A DNA stretch of 64,000 nt from Hydractinia symbiolongicarpus (lineage: Eukaryota; Cnidaria; Hydrozoa; Anthoathecata; Hydractiniidae): contig NC_079884.1 of assembly GCF_029227915.1 (NCBI RefSeq), forward strand, positions 28,646,001-28,710,000. Reading direction: 5' to 3'. A program made the position numbers and the translations under genes. The notes below the pieces were generated by a model that saw only the letters and a program-made list of their open reading frames with translations, ran no database searches and was not told the DNA's origin. Shown here in pieces: positions 51,601 through 62,427 of the stretch (positions within the stretch are counted from its first letter, which is position 1; each line of letters starts with the position of its first letter).

Positions 51601-54179
51601 TTATTAAAAAATTTAGATATATAAGTCTTTTCTTACTGTGGGACCAATCCTGGCCGTTAGCACGCGCTGAATAAATAGGAACAGTTTCAAAGACTACATT
51701 TCATTGACTTTCTAGCGGTATAAATCCGTTTGAGTTACAACGGTTGCGTCACATATTCGTACCAACATGTATTTAGCGATAGTATTCGGATATTACCAGT
51801 TTGCATCGATTTTAACATTGAAACGTTTGACTGTGGGACATATTTGAACTGATTTTGGACTTTGACCTTATGAATGTGATAAATGAGCCAGTATGACTCC
51901 AAGAAATAACATTCTTCTTAATTTGACATGATTGCTGGAACTCAGCGATTACACTGGGCGCTATGGTAGCGCTTTATTAAAAAATTCAGATAAATAAGTC
52001 ATTTTTTACTGTGGGACCAATCCTAGCCGTTATCGCGCATTGAAGAAATAGAGACAGTTTCAAAAACTACATTTCATTGACTTTCTAACGGTGTTGATCC
52101 GTTTGAGTTACAACAGTTGCGTCACATATTCGTACCAACATGTATTTAGTGATTTTCTTCCAATATTACTAAGTTGTATAGCTTTTAACAGTGAAACGAT
52201 TGACTGTGGGAATAAATAAAACTGATTTTGGACTTTGACCTTATAAAGGTGATAAATGAGCCAGTTTGACTACAAGAAATAACAGTCTTCTTAATTTGAC
52301 ATGATTGCTGGGACTAAGTGATTACACTGAGCGCTGTGGTAGCGTTTTATTTAAAAATTAAGTTAAGTAAGTCATTTTTTACTGTGGGACCAATCCTAGC
52401 CGTTATCGCGCGCTGAAAAAATAGAGACAGTATCAAAAACTACATTTCATTGACTTTCTAACGGTGTCAATCGGTTTGAGTTACAACGGTTGCGTCACAT
52501 ATTCGTACCAACATGTATTTAGTGATTATCTTCCGATATTACTAAGTTGTATTGCTTTTAACAGTGAAACGATTGACTGTGGGAATTAATTGAACTGATT
52601 TTGGACTGTGACCTCATAAATGTGATAAATGAGCCAATTGGTCTCCAAGGAATAACATTCTTCTTAATTTGACATGATTGCCGGAATTCATCGATTACAT
52701 TAGGCTATGTCGTAGCGCTTTATTTAAAAACTTAGATAAATAAGTCGCGCAGAATAAATAGGAACTGTTTCAAAGACTACATTTCATTGACTTTTTAGCG
52801 GCATAAATCCGGTTGAGTTACAACGGTTGCGTCACATACTCGTACCAACATGTATTTAGCGATAGTATTCGGATATTACTAGGTTGTATAGCTTTTAACA
52901 GTGAAACGATTGACTGTGGGAATAAATAAAACTGATTTTGGACTTTGACCTTATAAAGGTGATAAATGAGCCAGTTTGACTACAAGAAATAACAGTCTTC
53001 TTAATTTGACATGATTGCTGGAACTCAGCGATTACACTGGGCGCTGTGGTAGAGCTTTGTTAAAATAATTAAGATAAATAAGTCATTCGTTACTGTGGGA
53101 CCAATCCTAGCCGTTAGTTCGCGCTGAAAAAAGAAAGACAGTTTCAAAAACTACATTTCATTGACTTTCTAACGGTGTCAATCCGTTTAAGTTAAAACGG
53201 TTGTGTCACATATTCGTACCAACATGTATTTAGTGATTTTTTCCAATATTACTAAGTTGTATTGCTTTCAACAGTGAAACGATTGACTGTGGGAATTAAT
53301 TGAACTGATTCTGGACTGTGACTTTATGAATTTGATAAATGAGCCAATTGGTCTCCAAGGAATAACTTTCTTCTTAATTTGACGTGAGTGCTGGAATTCA
53401 GCGATTACATTAGGCTCTGTGGTAGCACTTTATTAAAAAATTTAGATAAATATGTCTTTTCTTACTGTGGGACCAATCCTGGCCGTTAGCACGCGCTGAA
53501 TAAATAGGAACAGTTTCAAAGACTACATTTCATTGACTTTCTAGCGGTATAAATCCGTTTGAGTTACAACGGTTGCGTCACATATTCGTACCAACATGTA
53601 TTTGGTGATTTTCTTCCAATATTACTAAGTTGTATAGCTTTTAACAGTGAAACGATTGACTGTGGGAATAAATAGAACTGATTTTGGACTTTGACCTTAT
53701 AAAGGTGATAAATGAGCCAGTTTAACTACAAGAAATAACAGTCTTCTTAATTTGACATGATTGCTGGAACTAAGTGATTACACTGGGCGCTGTGGTAGCG
53801 TTTTATTTAAAAATTAAGTTAAGTAAGTCATTTTTTACTGTGGGACCAATCCTAGCCGTTATGGCGCGCTGAAGAAATAGAGACAGTATCAAAAACTACA
53901 TTTCATTGACTTTCTAACGGTGTCAATCCGTTTGAGTTACAACGGTTGCGTCACATATTCGTACCAACATGTATTTAGTGATTTTCTTCCGATATTACTA
54001 AGTTGTATTGCTTTTAACAGTGAAACGATTGACTGTGGGAATTAATTGAACTGATTTTGGACTGTGACCTCATAAATGTGATAAATGAGCCAATTAGTCT
54101 CCAAGGAATAACATTCTTCTTAATTTGACATGATTGCCGGAATTTATCTATTACATTAGGGTCTGTTGTAGCGCTTTAT
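51601..54179. repeat. Mixed modules between cassettes
   Basis: It starts with a local 745-bp dimer repeat (CCAGTATGACTCC at 51143 and 51888), then D and E modules (E junction at 52746). A chimeric junction near 52880 joins TTACTAGG to TTGTATAGC, repeating 52175 at 710 bp. A GTCATTCGTTACTG unit follows near 53085 and a D unit near 53810. All of it is satellite and no gene is present. Confidence 0.86.
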
Positions 54180-55524
54180 TTAAAAACTTAGATAAATAAG
54201 TCGCGCAGATCAAATAAGAACAGTTTCAAAGACTACATTTCATTGACTTTTTAGCGTTATAAAACCGTTTGAGTTACAACGGTTGCGTCACATATTCGTA
54301 CCAACATGTATTTAGCGATAGTATTCGGATATTACTAGGTTGCATCGCTTTTAACAGTGAAACGTTTGACTGGGGGATTTAATTGAACTGCTCTTGGACT
54401 TTGACCTTATAAAGGTGATAAATGAGGCAGTTTGACTACAAGAAATAACAGTCTTGTTAATTTGACATCATTGCTGGAACTGAGCGACTACACCGGGCGC
54501 TGTGGTAGCGCTTTGTTAAAAAAATTAAGATAAATAAGTCATTCTTTACTGTGGGACCAATCCTAGCCGTTAGTTCGCGCTGAAGAAATAGAGACAGTTG
54601 CAAAAACTGCATTTCATTGACTTTCTAACGGTGTCAATCCGTTAGAGTTACAACGGTTGCGTCACATATTCGTACCAACATGTATTTAGTGATTTTTTCC
54701 AATATTACTAAGTTGTATTGCTTTTAACAGTGAAACGATTGACTGTGGGAATTAATTGAACTGATTCTGGACTGTGACTTTATAAATGTCATAAATGAGC
54801 CAATTGGTATCCAAGGAATAACTTTCTTCTTAATTTGACGTGAGTGCTGGAATTCAGCGATTACATTAGGCTCTGTCGTAGCGCTTTATTTAAAAACTTA
54901 GATAAATAAGTCTTTTCTTACTGTGGGACCAATCCTGGCCGTTAGCACGCGCTGCATAAATAGGAACAGTTTCAAAGACTACATTTCATTGACATTCTAG
55001 CGGTATAAATCCGCTTGAGTTACAACGGTTGCGTCACATATTCGTACCAACATGTATTTAGCGATAGTATTCGGATATTACCAGTTTGCATCGATTTTAA
55101 CATTGAAACGTTTGACTGTGGGACATATTTGAACTGATTTTGGACTTTGACCTTATGAATGTGATAAATGAGCCAGTATGACTCCAAGAAATAACATTCT
55201 TCTTAATTTGACATGATTGCTGGAACTCAGCGATTACACTGGGCGCTATGGTAGCGCTTTATTAAAAAATTCAGATAAATAAGTCATTTTTTACTGTGGG
55301 ACCAATCCTAGCCGTTATCGCGCATTGAAGAAATAGAGACAGTTTCAAAAACTACATTTCATTGACTTTCTAACGGTGTCAATCCGTTTGAGTTACAACG
55401 GTTGCGTCACATATTCGTACCAACATGTATTTAGTGATTTTTTCCAATATTACTAAGTTGTATTGCTTTTAACAGTGAAACGATTAACTGTGGGAATTAA
55501 TTGGACTGATTCTGGACTGTGACT
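54180..55524. repeat. Recurrent 1.4-kb cassette, copy 2
   Basis: Landmarks are at 54202, 54597 and 55173, each 4,030 bp after those of copy 1. The right edge is near 55,520, where the sequence switches inside a monomer from GACTTTATAAATG to ACTTTATAAAGGTG, so the crossover point seems to lie in or near CTTTATAAA. Confidence 0.9.
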
Positions 55525-57097
55525 TTATAAAGGTGATAAATGAGCCAGTTTGACTACAAGAAATAACAGTCTTCTTAATTTGACATGATTGCTGGAACTA
55601 AGTGATTACACTGGGCGCTGTGGTAGCGTTTTATTTAAAATTTAAGTTAAGTAAGTCATTTTTTACTGTGGGACCAATCCTAGCCGTTATCGCGCGCTGA
55701 AGAAATAGAGACAGTATCAAAAACTACATTTCATTGACTTTCTAACGGTGTCAATCCGTTTGAGTTACAACGGTTGCGTCACATATTCGTACCAACATGT
55801 ATTTAGTGATTTTCTTCCGATATTACTAAGTTGTATTGCTTTTAACAGTGAAACGATTGACTGTGGGAATTAATTGAACTGATTTTGGACTGTGACCTCA
55901 TAAATGTGATAAATGAGCCAATTGGTCTCCAAGGAATAACATTCTTCTTAATTTGACATGATTACCGGAATTCATCGATTACATTAGGCTATGTCGTAGC
56001 GCTTTATTTGAAAACTTAGATAAATAAGTCGCGCAGAATAAATAGGAACTGTTTCAAAGACTACATTTCATTGACTTTTTAGCGGCATAAATCCGTTTGA
56101 GTTACAACGGTTGCGTCACATATTCGTACCAACATGTATTTAGCGATAGTATTCGGATATTACTAGGTTGCATCGCTTTCAACAGTAAAACGTTTGACTG
56201 TGGGACTTAATTTAACTGATTTTGGACTTTGACATTATAAATGTGATAAATGAGCCAATTTGACTACAAGAAATAACAGTCTTCTTAATTTGACATCATT
56301 GCCGGAACTCAGCGATTACACTGGGCGCTGTGGTAGCGCTTTGTTAAAAAAATTAAGATAAATAAGTCATTCTTTACTGTGGGACCAATCCTAGCCGTTA
56401 GTTCGCGCTGAAGAAATAGAGACAGTTGCAAAAACTGCATCTCATTGACTTTCTAACGGTGTCAATCCGTTTGAGTTACAAGGGTTGCGTCACATATTCG
56501 TACCAACATGTATTTAGTGATTTTTTCCAATATTTCTAAGTTGTATTGCTTTTAACAGTGAAACGATTGACTGTGGGAATTAATTGAACTGATTCTGGAC
56601 TGTGACTTTATAAATGTGATAAATGAGCCAATTGGTATCCAAGGAATAACTTTTTTCTTAATTTGACGTGAGTGCTGGAATTCAGCGATTATATTAGGCT
56701 CTGTCGTAGCGCTTTATTTAAAAACTTAGATAAATAAGTCTTTTCTTACTGTGGGACCAATCCTGTCCGTTAGCACGCGCTGAATAAATAGGAACAGTTT
56801 CAAAGAATAAATTTCATTGACATTCTAGCGGTATAAATCCGTTTGAGTTACAACGGTTGCGTCACATATTCGTACCAACATGTATTTAGCGATAGCATTC
56901 GGATATTACCAGTTTGCATCGATTTTAACATTGAAACGTTTGACTGTGGGACATAATTGAACTGATTTTGGACTTTGACCTTATAAATGTGATAAATGAG
57001 CCAGTTTGACTACAAGAAATAACATTCTTCTTAATTTGACATGATTGCTGGAACTCAGCGATTACACTGGGCGCTATGGTAGCGCTTTGTTAAAAAA
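55525..57097. repeat. 6,903-bp long-range repeat, left copy
   Basis: This 1.57-kb stretch reappears at 62428 to the window end at a constant offset of 6,903 bp (55525 and 62428, 56030 and 62933, 56425 and 63328). The rare shared variants AAACTGCATCTCATTG, TTACAAGGGTTGCG, GATTATATTAGG and CGATAGCATTCGG confirm the pairing. It holds a D unit, an E unit and three full monomers. Confidence 0.92.
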
Positions 57098-58172
57098 TTC
57101 AGATAAATAAGTCATTTTTTACTGTGGGTCCAATCCTAGCCGTTATCGCGCATTGAAGAATTAGAGACAGTTTCAAAAACTACATTTCATTGACTTTCTA
57201 ACGGTGTCAATCCGTTTGAGTTGCAACGGTTGCGTCACATATTCGTACCAACATGTATTTGGTGATTTTCTTCCAATATAACTAAGTTGTATAGCTTTTA
57301 ACAGTGAAACGATTGACTGTGGGAATAAATAAAACTGATTTTGGACTTTGACCTTATAAAGGTGATAAATGAGCCAGTTTGACTACAAGAAATAACAGTC
57401 TTCTTAATTTGACATGATTGCTGGAACTAAGTGATTAGACTGGGCGCTGTGGTAGCGTTTTATTTAAAAATTAAGTTAAGTAAGTCATTTTTTACTGTGG
57501 GACCAATCCTAGCCGTTAACGCGCGCTGAAAAAATAGAGACAGTATCAAAAACTACATTTCATTGACTTTCTAACGGTGTCAATCCGTTTGAGTTACAAC
57601 GGTTGCGTCACATATTCGTACCAACATGTATTTAGTGATTTTCTTCCGATATTACTAAGTTGTATTGCTTTTAACAGTGAAACGATTGACTGTGGGAATT
57701 AATTGAACTGATTTTGGACTGTGACCTCATAAATGTGATAAATGAGCCAATTGGTCTCCAAGGAATAACATTCTTCTTAATTTGACATGATTGCCGGAAT
57801 TCATCGATTACATTAGGCTATGTCGTAGCGCTTTATTTAAAAACTTAGATAAATAAGTCGCGCAGAATAAATAGGAACTGTTTCAAAGACTACATTTCAT
57901 TGAATTTTTAGCGGCATAAATCCGTTTGAGTTACAACGGTTGCGTCACATACTCCTACCAACATGTATTTAGTGATTTTTTCCAATATTACTAAGTTGTA
58001 TTGCTTTCAACAGTGAAACGATTGACTGTGGGAATTAATTGAACTGATTCTGGACTGGGACTTTATGAATGTGATAAATGAGCCAATTGGTCTCCAAGGA
58101 ATAACTTTCTTCTTAATATGACGTGAGTGCTGGAATTCAGGGATTACATTAGGGTCTGTTGTAGCGCTTTAT
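57098..58172. repeat. Mixed modules with D and E
   Basis: A TTTGGTGATTTTCTTCC unit near 57260 is shared with about 53.60 and 62.33 kb. A D unit and an E unit (junction 57859) follow. The next deleted monomer begins only 336 bp later, at 58195, making the one tandem pair of deleted monomers that I found. Confidence 0.86.
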
Positions 58173-59640
58173 TTAAAAACTTAGATAAATAAGTGGCGCA
58201 GAATAAATAAGAACAGTTTCAAAGACTACATTTCATTGACTTTTTGGCGTTATAAATCCGTTTGAGTTACAACGGTTGCGTCACATATTCGTACCAACAT
58301 GTATTTAGCGATAGTATTCGGATATTACTAGGTTGCATCGCTTTTAACAGTGAAACGTTTGACTGGGGGATTTAATTGAACTGCTCTTGGACTTTGACCT
58401 TATAAAGGTGATAAATGAGGCAGTTTGACTACAAGAAATAACAGTCTTGTTAATTTGACATCATTGCTGGAACTGAGCGATTACACTGGGCGCTGTGGTA
58501 GCGCTTTGTTAAAAAAATTAAGATAAATAAGTCATTCTTTATTGTGGGACCAATCCTAGCCGTTACTTCGCGCTGAAGAAATAGAGACAGTTGCAAAAAC
58601 TGCATTTCATTGACTTTCTAACGGTGTCAATCCGTTAGAGTTACAACGGTTGCGTCACATATTCGTACCAACATGTATTTAGTGATTTTTCCCAATATTA
58701 CTAAGTTGTATTGCTTTTAACAGTGAAACGATTGACTGTGGGAATTAATTGAACTGATTCTGGACTGTGACTTTATAAATGTCATAAATGAGCCAATTGG
58801 TATCCAAGGAATAACTTTCTTCTTAATTTGACGTGAGTGCTGGAATTCAGCGATTACATTAGGCTCTGTCGTAGCGCTTTATTTAAAAACTTAGATAAAT
58901 AGGTCTTTTCTTACTGTGGGACCAATCCTGGCCGTTAGCAAGCGCTGAATATATAGGAACAGTTTCAAAGACTACATTTCATTGAAATTCTAGCGGTATA
59001 AATCCGTTTGAGTTACAACGGTTGCGTCACATATTCGTACCAACATGTATTTAGCGATAGTATTCGGATATTACCAGTTTGCATCGACTTTAACATTGAA
59101 ACGTTTGACTGTGGGACATATTTGAACTGATTTTGGACTTTGACCTTATGAATGTGATAAATGAGCCAGTATGACTCTAAGAAATAACATTCTTCTTAAT
59201 TTGACATGATTGCTGGAACTCAGCGATTACACTGGGCGCTATGGTAGCGCTTTATTAAAAAATTCAGATAAATAAGTCATTTTTTACTGTGGGTCCAATC
59301 CTAGCCGTTATCGCGCATTGAAGAATTAGAGACAGTTTCAAAAACTACATTTCATTGACTTTCTAACGGTGTCAATCCGTTTGAGTTACAACGGTTGCGT
59401 CACATATTCGTACCAACATGTATTTAGTGATTTTTTCCAATATTACTAAGTTGTATTGCTTTTAACAGTGAAACGATTCACTGTGGGAATTAATTGGACT
59501 GATTCTGGACTGTGACTTTATAAATGTGATAAATGAGCCAATTGGCCTCCAAGGAATAACTTTCTTCTTAATTTGACGTGAGTGCTGGAATTCAGCGATT
59601 AGATTAGGCTCTGTGGTAGCACTTTATTAAAAAATTTAGA
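58173..59640. repeat. Recurrent 1.4-kb cassette, copy 3
   Basis: Landmarks are at 58195, 58590 and 59166, each 3,993 bp after copy 2. This copy has private changes such as GTTACTTCGCGC near 58563 and ATGACTCTAAG near 59171. Confidence 0.9.
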
Positions 59641-60709
59641 TAAATAAGTCGCGCAGAATAAACAGGAACTGTTTCAAAGACTACATTTCATTGACTTTTT
59701 AGCGGCATAAATCCGTTTGAGTTACAACGGTTGCGTCACATACTCGTACCAAGATGAATTTAGCGATAGTATTCGGATATTACTAGGTTGCATCGCTTTT
59801 AACATTGAAACGATTGACTGTGGGAATTAATTGAACTGATTCTGGACTGTGACTTTATAAATGTCATAAATGAGCCAATTGGTATCCAAGGAATAACTTT
59901 CTTCTTAATTTGACGTGAGTGCTGGAATTCAGCGATTACACTGGGCGCTGTGGTAGGGCTTTGTTAAAATAATTAAGATAAATAAGTCATTCGTTACTGT
60001 GGGACCAATCCTAGCCGTTAGTTCGCGCTGAAAAAAGAGAGACAGTTTCAAAAACTACATTTCATTGACTTTCTAACGGTGTCAATCCGTTTAAGTTACA
60101 ACGGTTGTGTCACATATTCGTACCAACATGTATTTAGTGATTTTTTCCAATATTACTAAGTTGTATTGCTTTCAACAGTGAAACGATTGACTGTGGGAAT
60201 TAATTGAACTGATTCTGGACTGTGACTTTATGAATGTGATAAATGAGCCAATTGGTCTCCAAGGAATAACTTTCTTCTTTATTTGACGTGAGTGCTGGAA
60301 TTCAGCGATTACATTAGGCTCTGTGGTAGAACTTTATTAAAAAATTTAGATAAATAAGTCATTTCTTACTGTGGGACCAATCCTGGCCGTTAGCACGCGC
60401 TGAATAAATAGGAACAGTTTCAAAGACTACATTTCATTGACTTTTTAGCGGCATAAATCCGTTTGAGTTACAACGGTTGCGTCACATACTCGTACCAACA
60501 TGTATTTAGTGATTTTTTCCAATATTACTAAGTTGTATTGCTTTCAACAGTGAAACGATTGACTGTGGGAATTATTTGAACTGATTCTGGACTGGGAGTT
60601 TATGAATGTGATAAATGAGCCAATTGGTCTCCAAGGAATAACTTTCTTCTTAATATGACGTGAGTGCTGGAATTCAGCGATTACATTAGGGTCTGTTGTA
60701 GCGCTTTAT
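59641..60709. repeat. Mixed modules between cassettes
   Basis: This stretch begins with a deleted monomer (junction 59650), followed by a GTCATTCGTTACTG unit near 59986 and two full monomers. It carries a chimeric unit near 59930 where GTGCTGGAATTCAGCG leads into GATTACACTGGGCGC instead of the usual GATTACATTAGGCTC, which marks an exchange point between two monomer types. Confidence 0.86.
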
Positions 60710-62427
60710 TTAAAAACTTAGATAAATAAGTCGCGCAGAATAAATAAGAACAGTTTCAAAGACTACATTTCATTGACTTTTTAGCGTTATAAATCCGTTT
60801 GAGTTACAACGGTTGCGTCACATATTCGTACCAACATGTATTTAGCCATAGTATTCGGATAGTACTAGGTTGCATCGCTTTTAACAGTGAAACGTTTGAC
60901 TGGGGGATTTAATTGAACTGCTCTTGGACTTTGACCTTATAAAGGTGATAAATGAGCCAGTTTGACTACAAGAAATAACATTCTTCTTAATTTGACATGA
61001 TTTCTGGAACTTAGCGATTACACTGGGCGCAATGGTAGCGCTTTGTTAAAAAAATTAAGATAAATAAGTCATTCTTTACTGTGGGACCAATCCTAGCCGT
61101 TAGTTCGCGCTGAAGAAATAGAGACAGTTGCAAAAACTGAATTTCATTGACTTTCTAACGGTGTCAATCCGTTAGAGTTACAACGGTTGCGTCACATATT
61201 CGTACCAACATGTATTTAGTGATTTTTTCCAATATTACTAAGTTGTATTGCTTTTAACAGTGAAACGATTGACTGTGGGAATTAATTAAACTGATTCTGG
61301 ACTGTGACTTTATAAATGTCATAAATGAGCCAATTGGTATCCAAGGAATAACTTTCTTCTTAATTTGACGTGAGTGCTGGAATTCAGCGATTACATTAGG
61401 CTCTGTCGTAGCGCTTTATTTAAAAACTTAGATAAATAAGTCTTTTCTTACTGTGGGACCAATCCTGGCCGTTAGCACGCACTGAATAAATAGGAACAGT
61501 TTCAAAGACTACATTTCATTGACATTCTAGCGGTATAAATCCGCTTGAGTTACAACGGTTGCGTCACATATTCGTACCAACATGTATTTAGCGATAGTAT
61601 TCGGATATTACCAGTTTGCATCGATTTTAACATTGAAACGTTTGACTGTGGGACATATTTGAACTGATTTTGGACTTTGACCTTATGAATGTGATAAATG
61701 AGCCAGTATGACTCCGAGAAATAACATTCTTCTTAATTTGACATGATTGCTGGAACTCAGCGATTACACTGGGCGCTATGGTAGCGCTTTATTAAAAAAT
61801 TCAGATAAATAAGTCATTTTTTACTGTGGGACCAATCCTAGCCGTTATCGCGCATTGAAGAAATAGAGACAGTTTCAAAAACTACATTTCATTGACTTTC
61901 TAACGGTGTCAATCCGTTTGAGTTACAACGGTTGCGTCACATATTCGTACCAACATGTATTTAGTGATTTTTTCCAATATTACTAAGTTGTATTACTTTT
62001 AACAGTGAAACGATTGATTGTGGGAATTAATTGGACTGATTCTGGACTGTGACTTTATAAATATGATAAATGAGCCAATTGGTCTCCAAGGAATAACTTT
62101 CTTCTTAATTTGACGTGAGTGCTGGAATTCAGCGATTACATTAGGCTCTGTGGTAGCACTTTATTAAAAAATTTAAATAAATAAGTCTTTTCTTACTGTG
62201 GGACCAATCCTGGCCGTTAGCACGTGCTGAATAAATAGGAACAGTTTCAAAGACTACATTTCATTGACTTTCTAGCGGTATAAATCCGTTTGAGTTACAA
62301 CGGTTGCGTCACATATTCGTACCAACATGTATTTGGTGATTTTCTTCCAATAATACTAAGTTGTATAGCTTTTAACAGTGAAACGATTGACTGTGGTAAT
62401 AAATAGAACTGATTTTGGACTTTGACC
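60710..62427. repeat. Recurrent 1.4-kb cassette, copy 4, plus following monomer
   Basis: Landmarks are at 60732, 61127 and 61703, each 2,537 bp after copy 3. The cassette ends near 62,160. A GCACGTGCTGAATAAATAGG monomer with the TTTGGTGATTTTC variant follows and leads into the long-range repeat. Confidence 0.9.
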
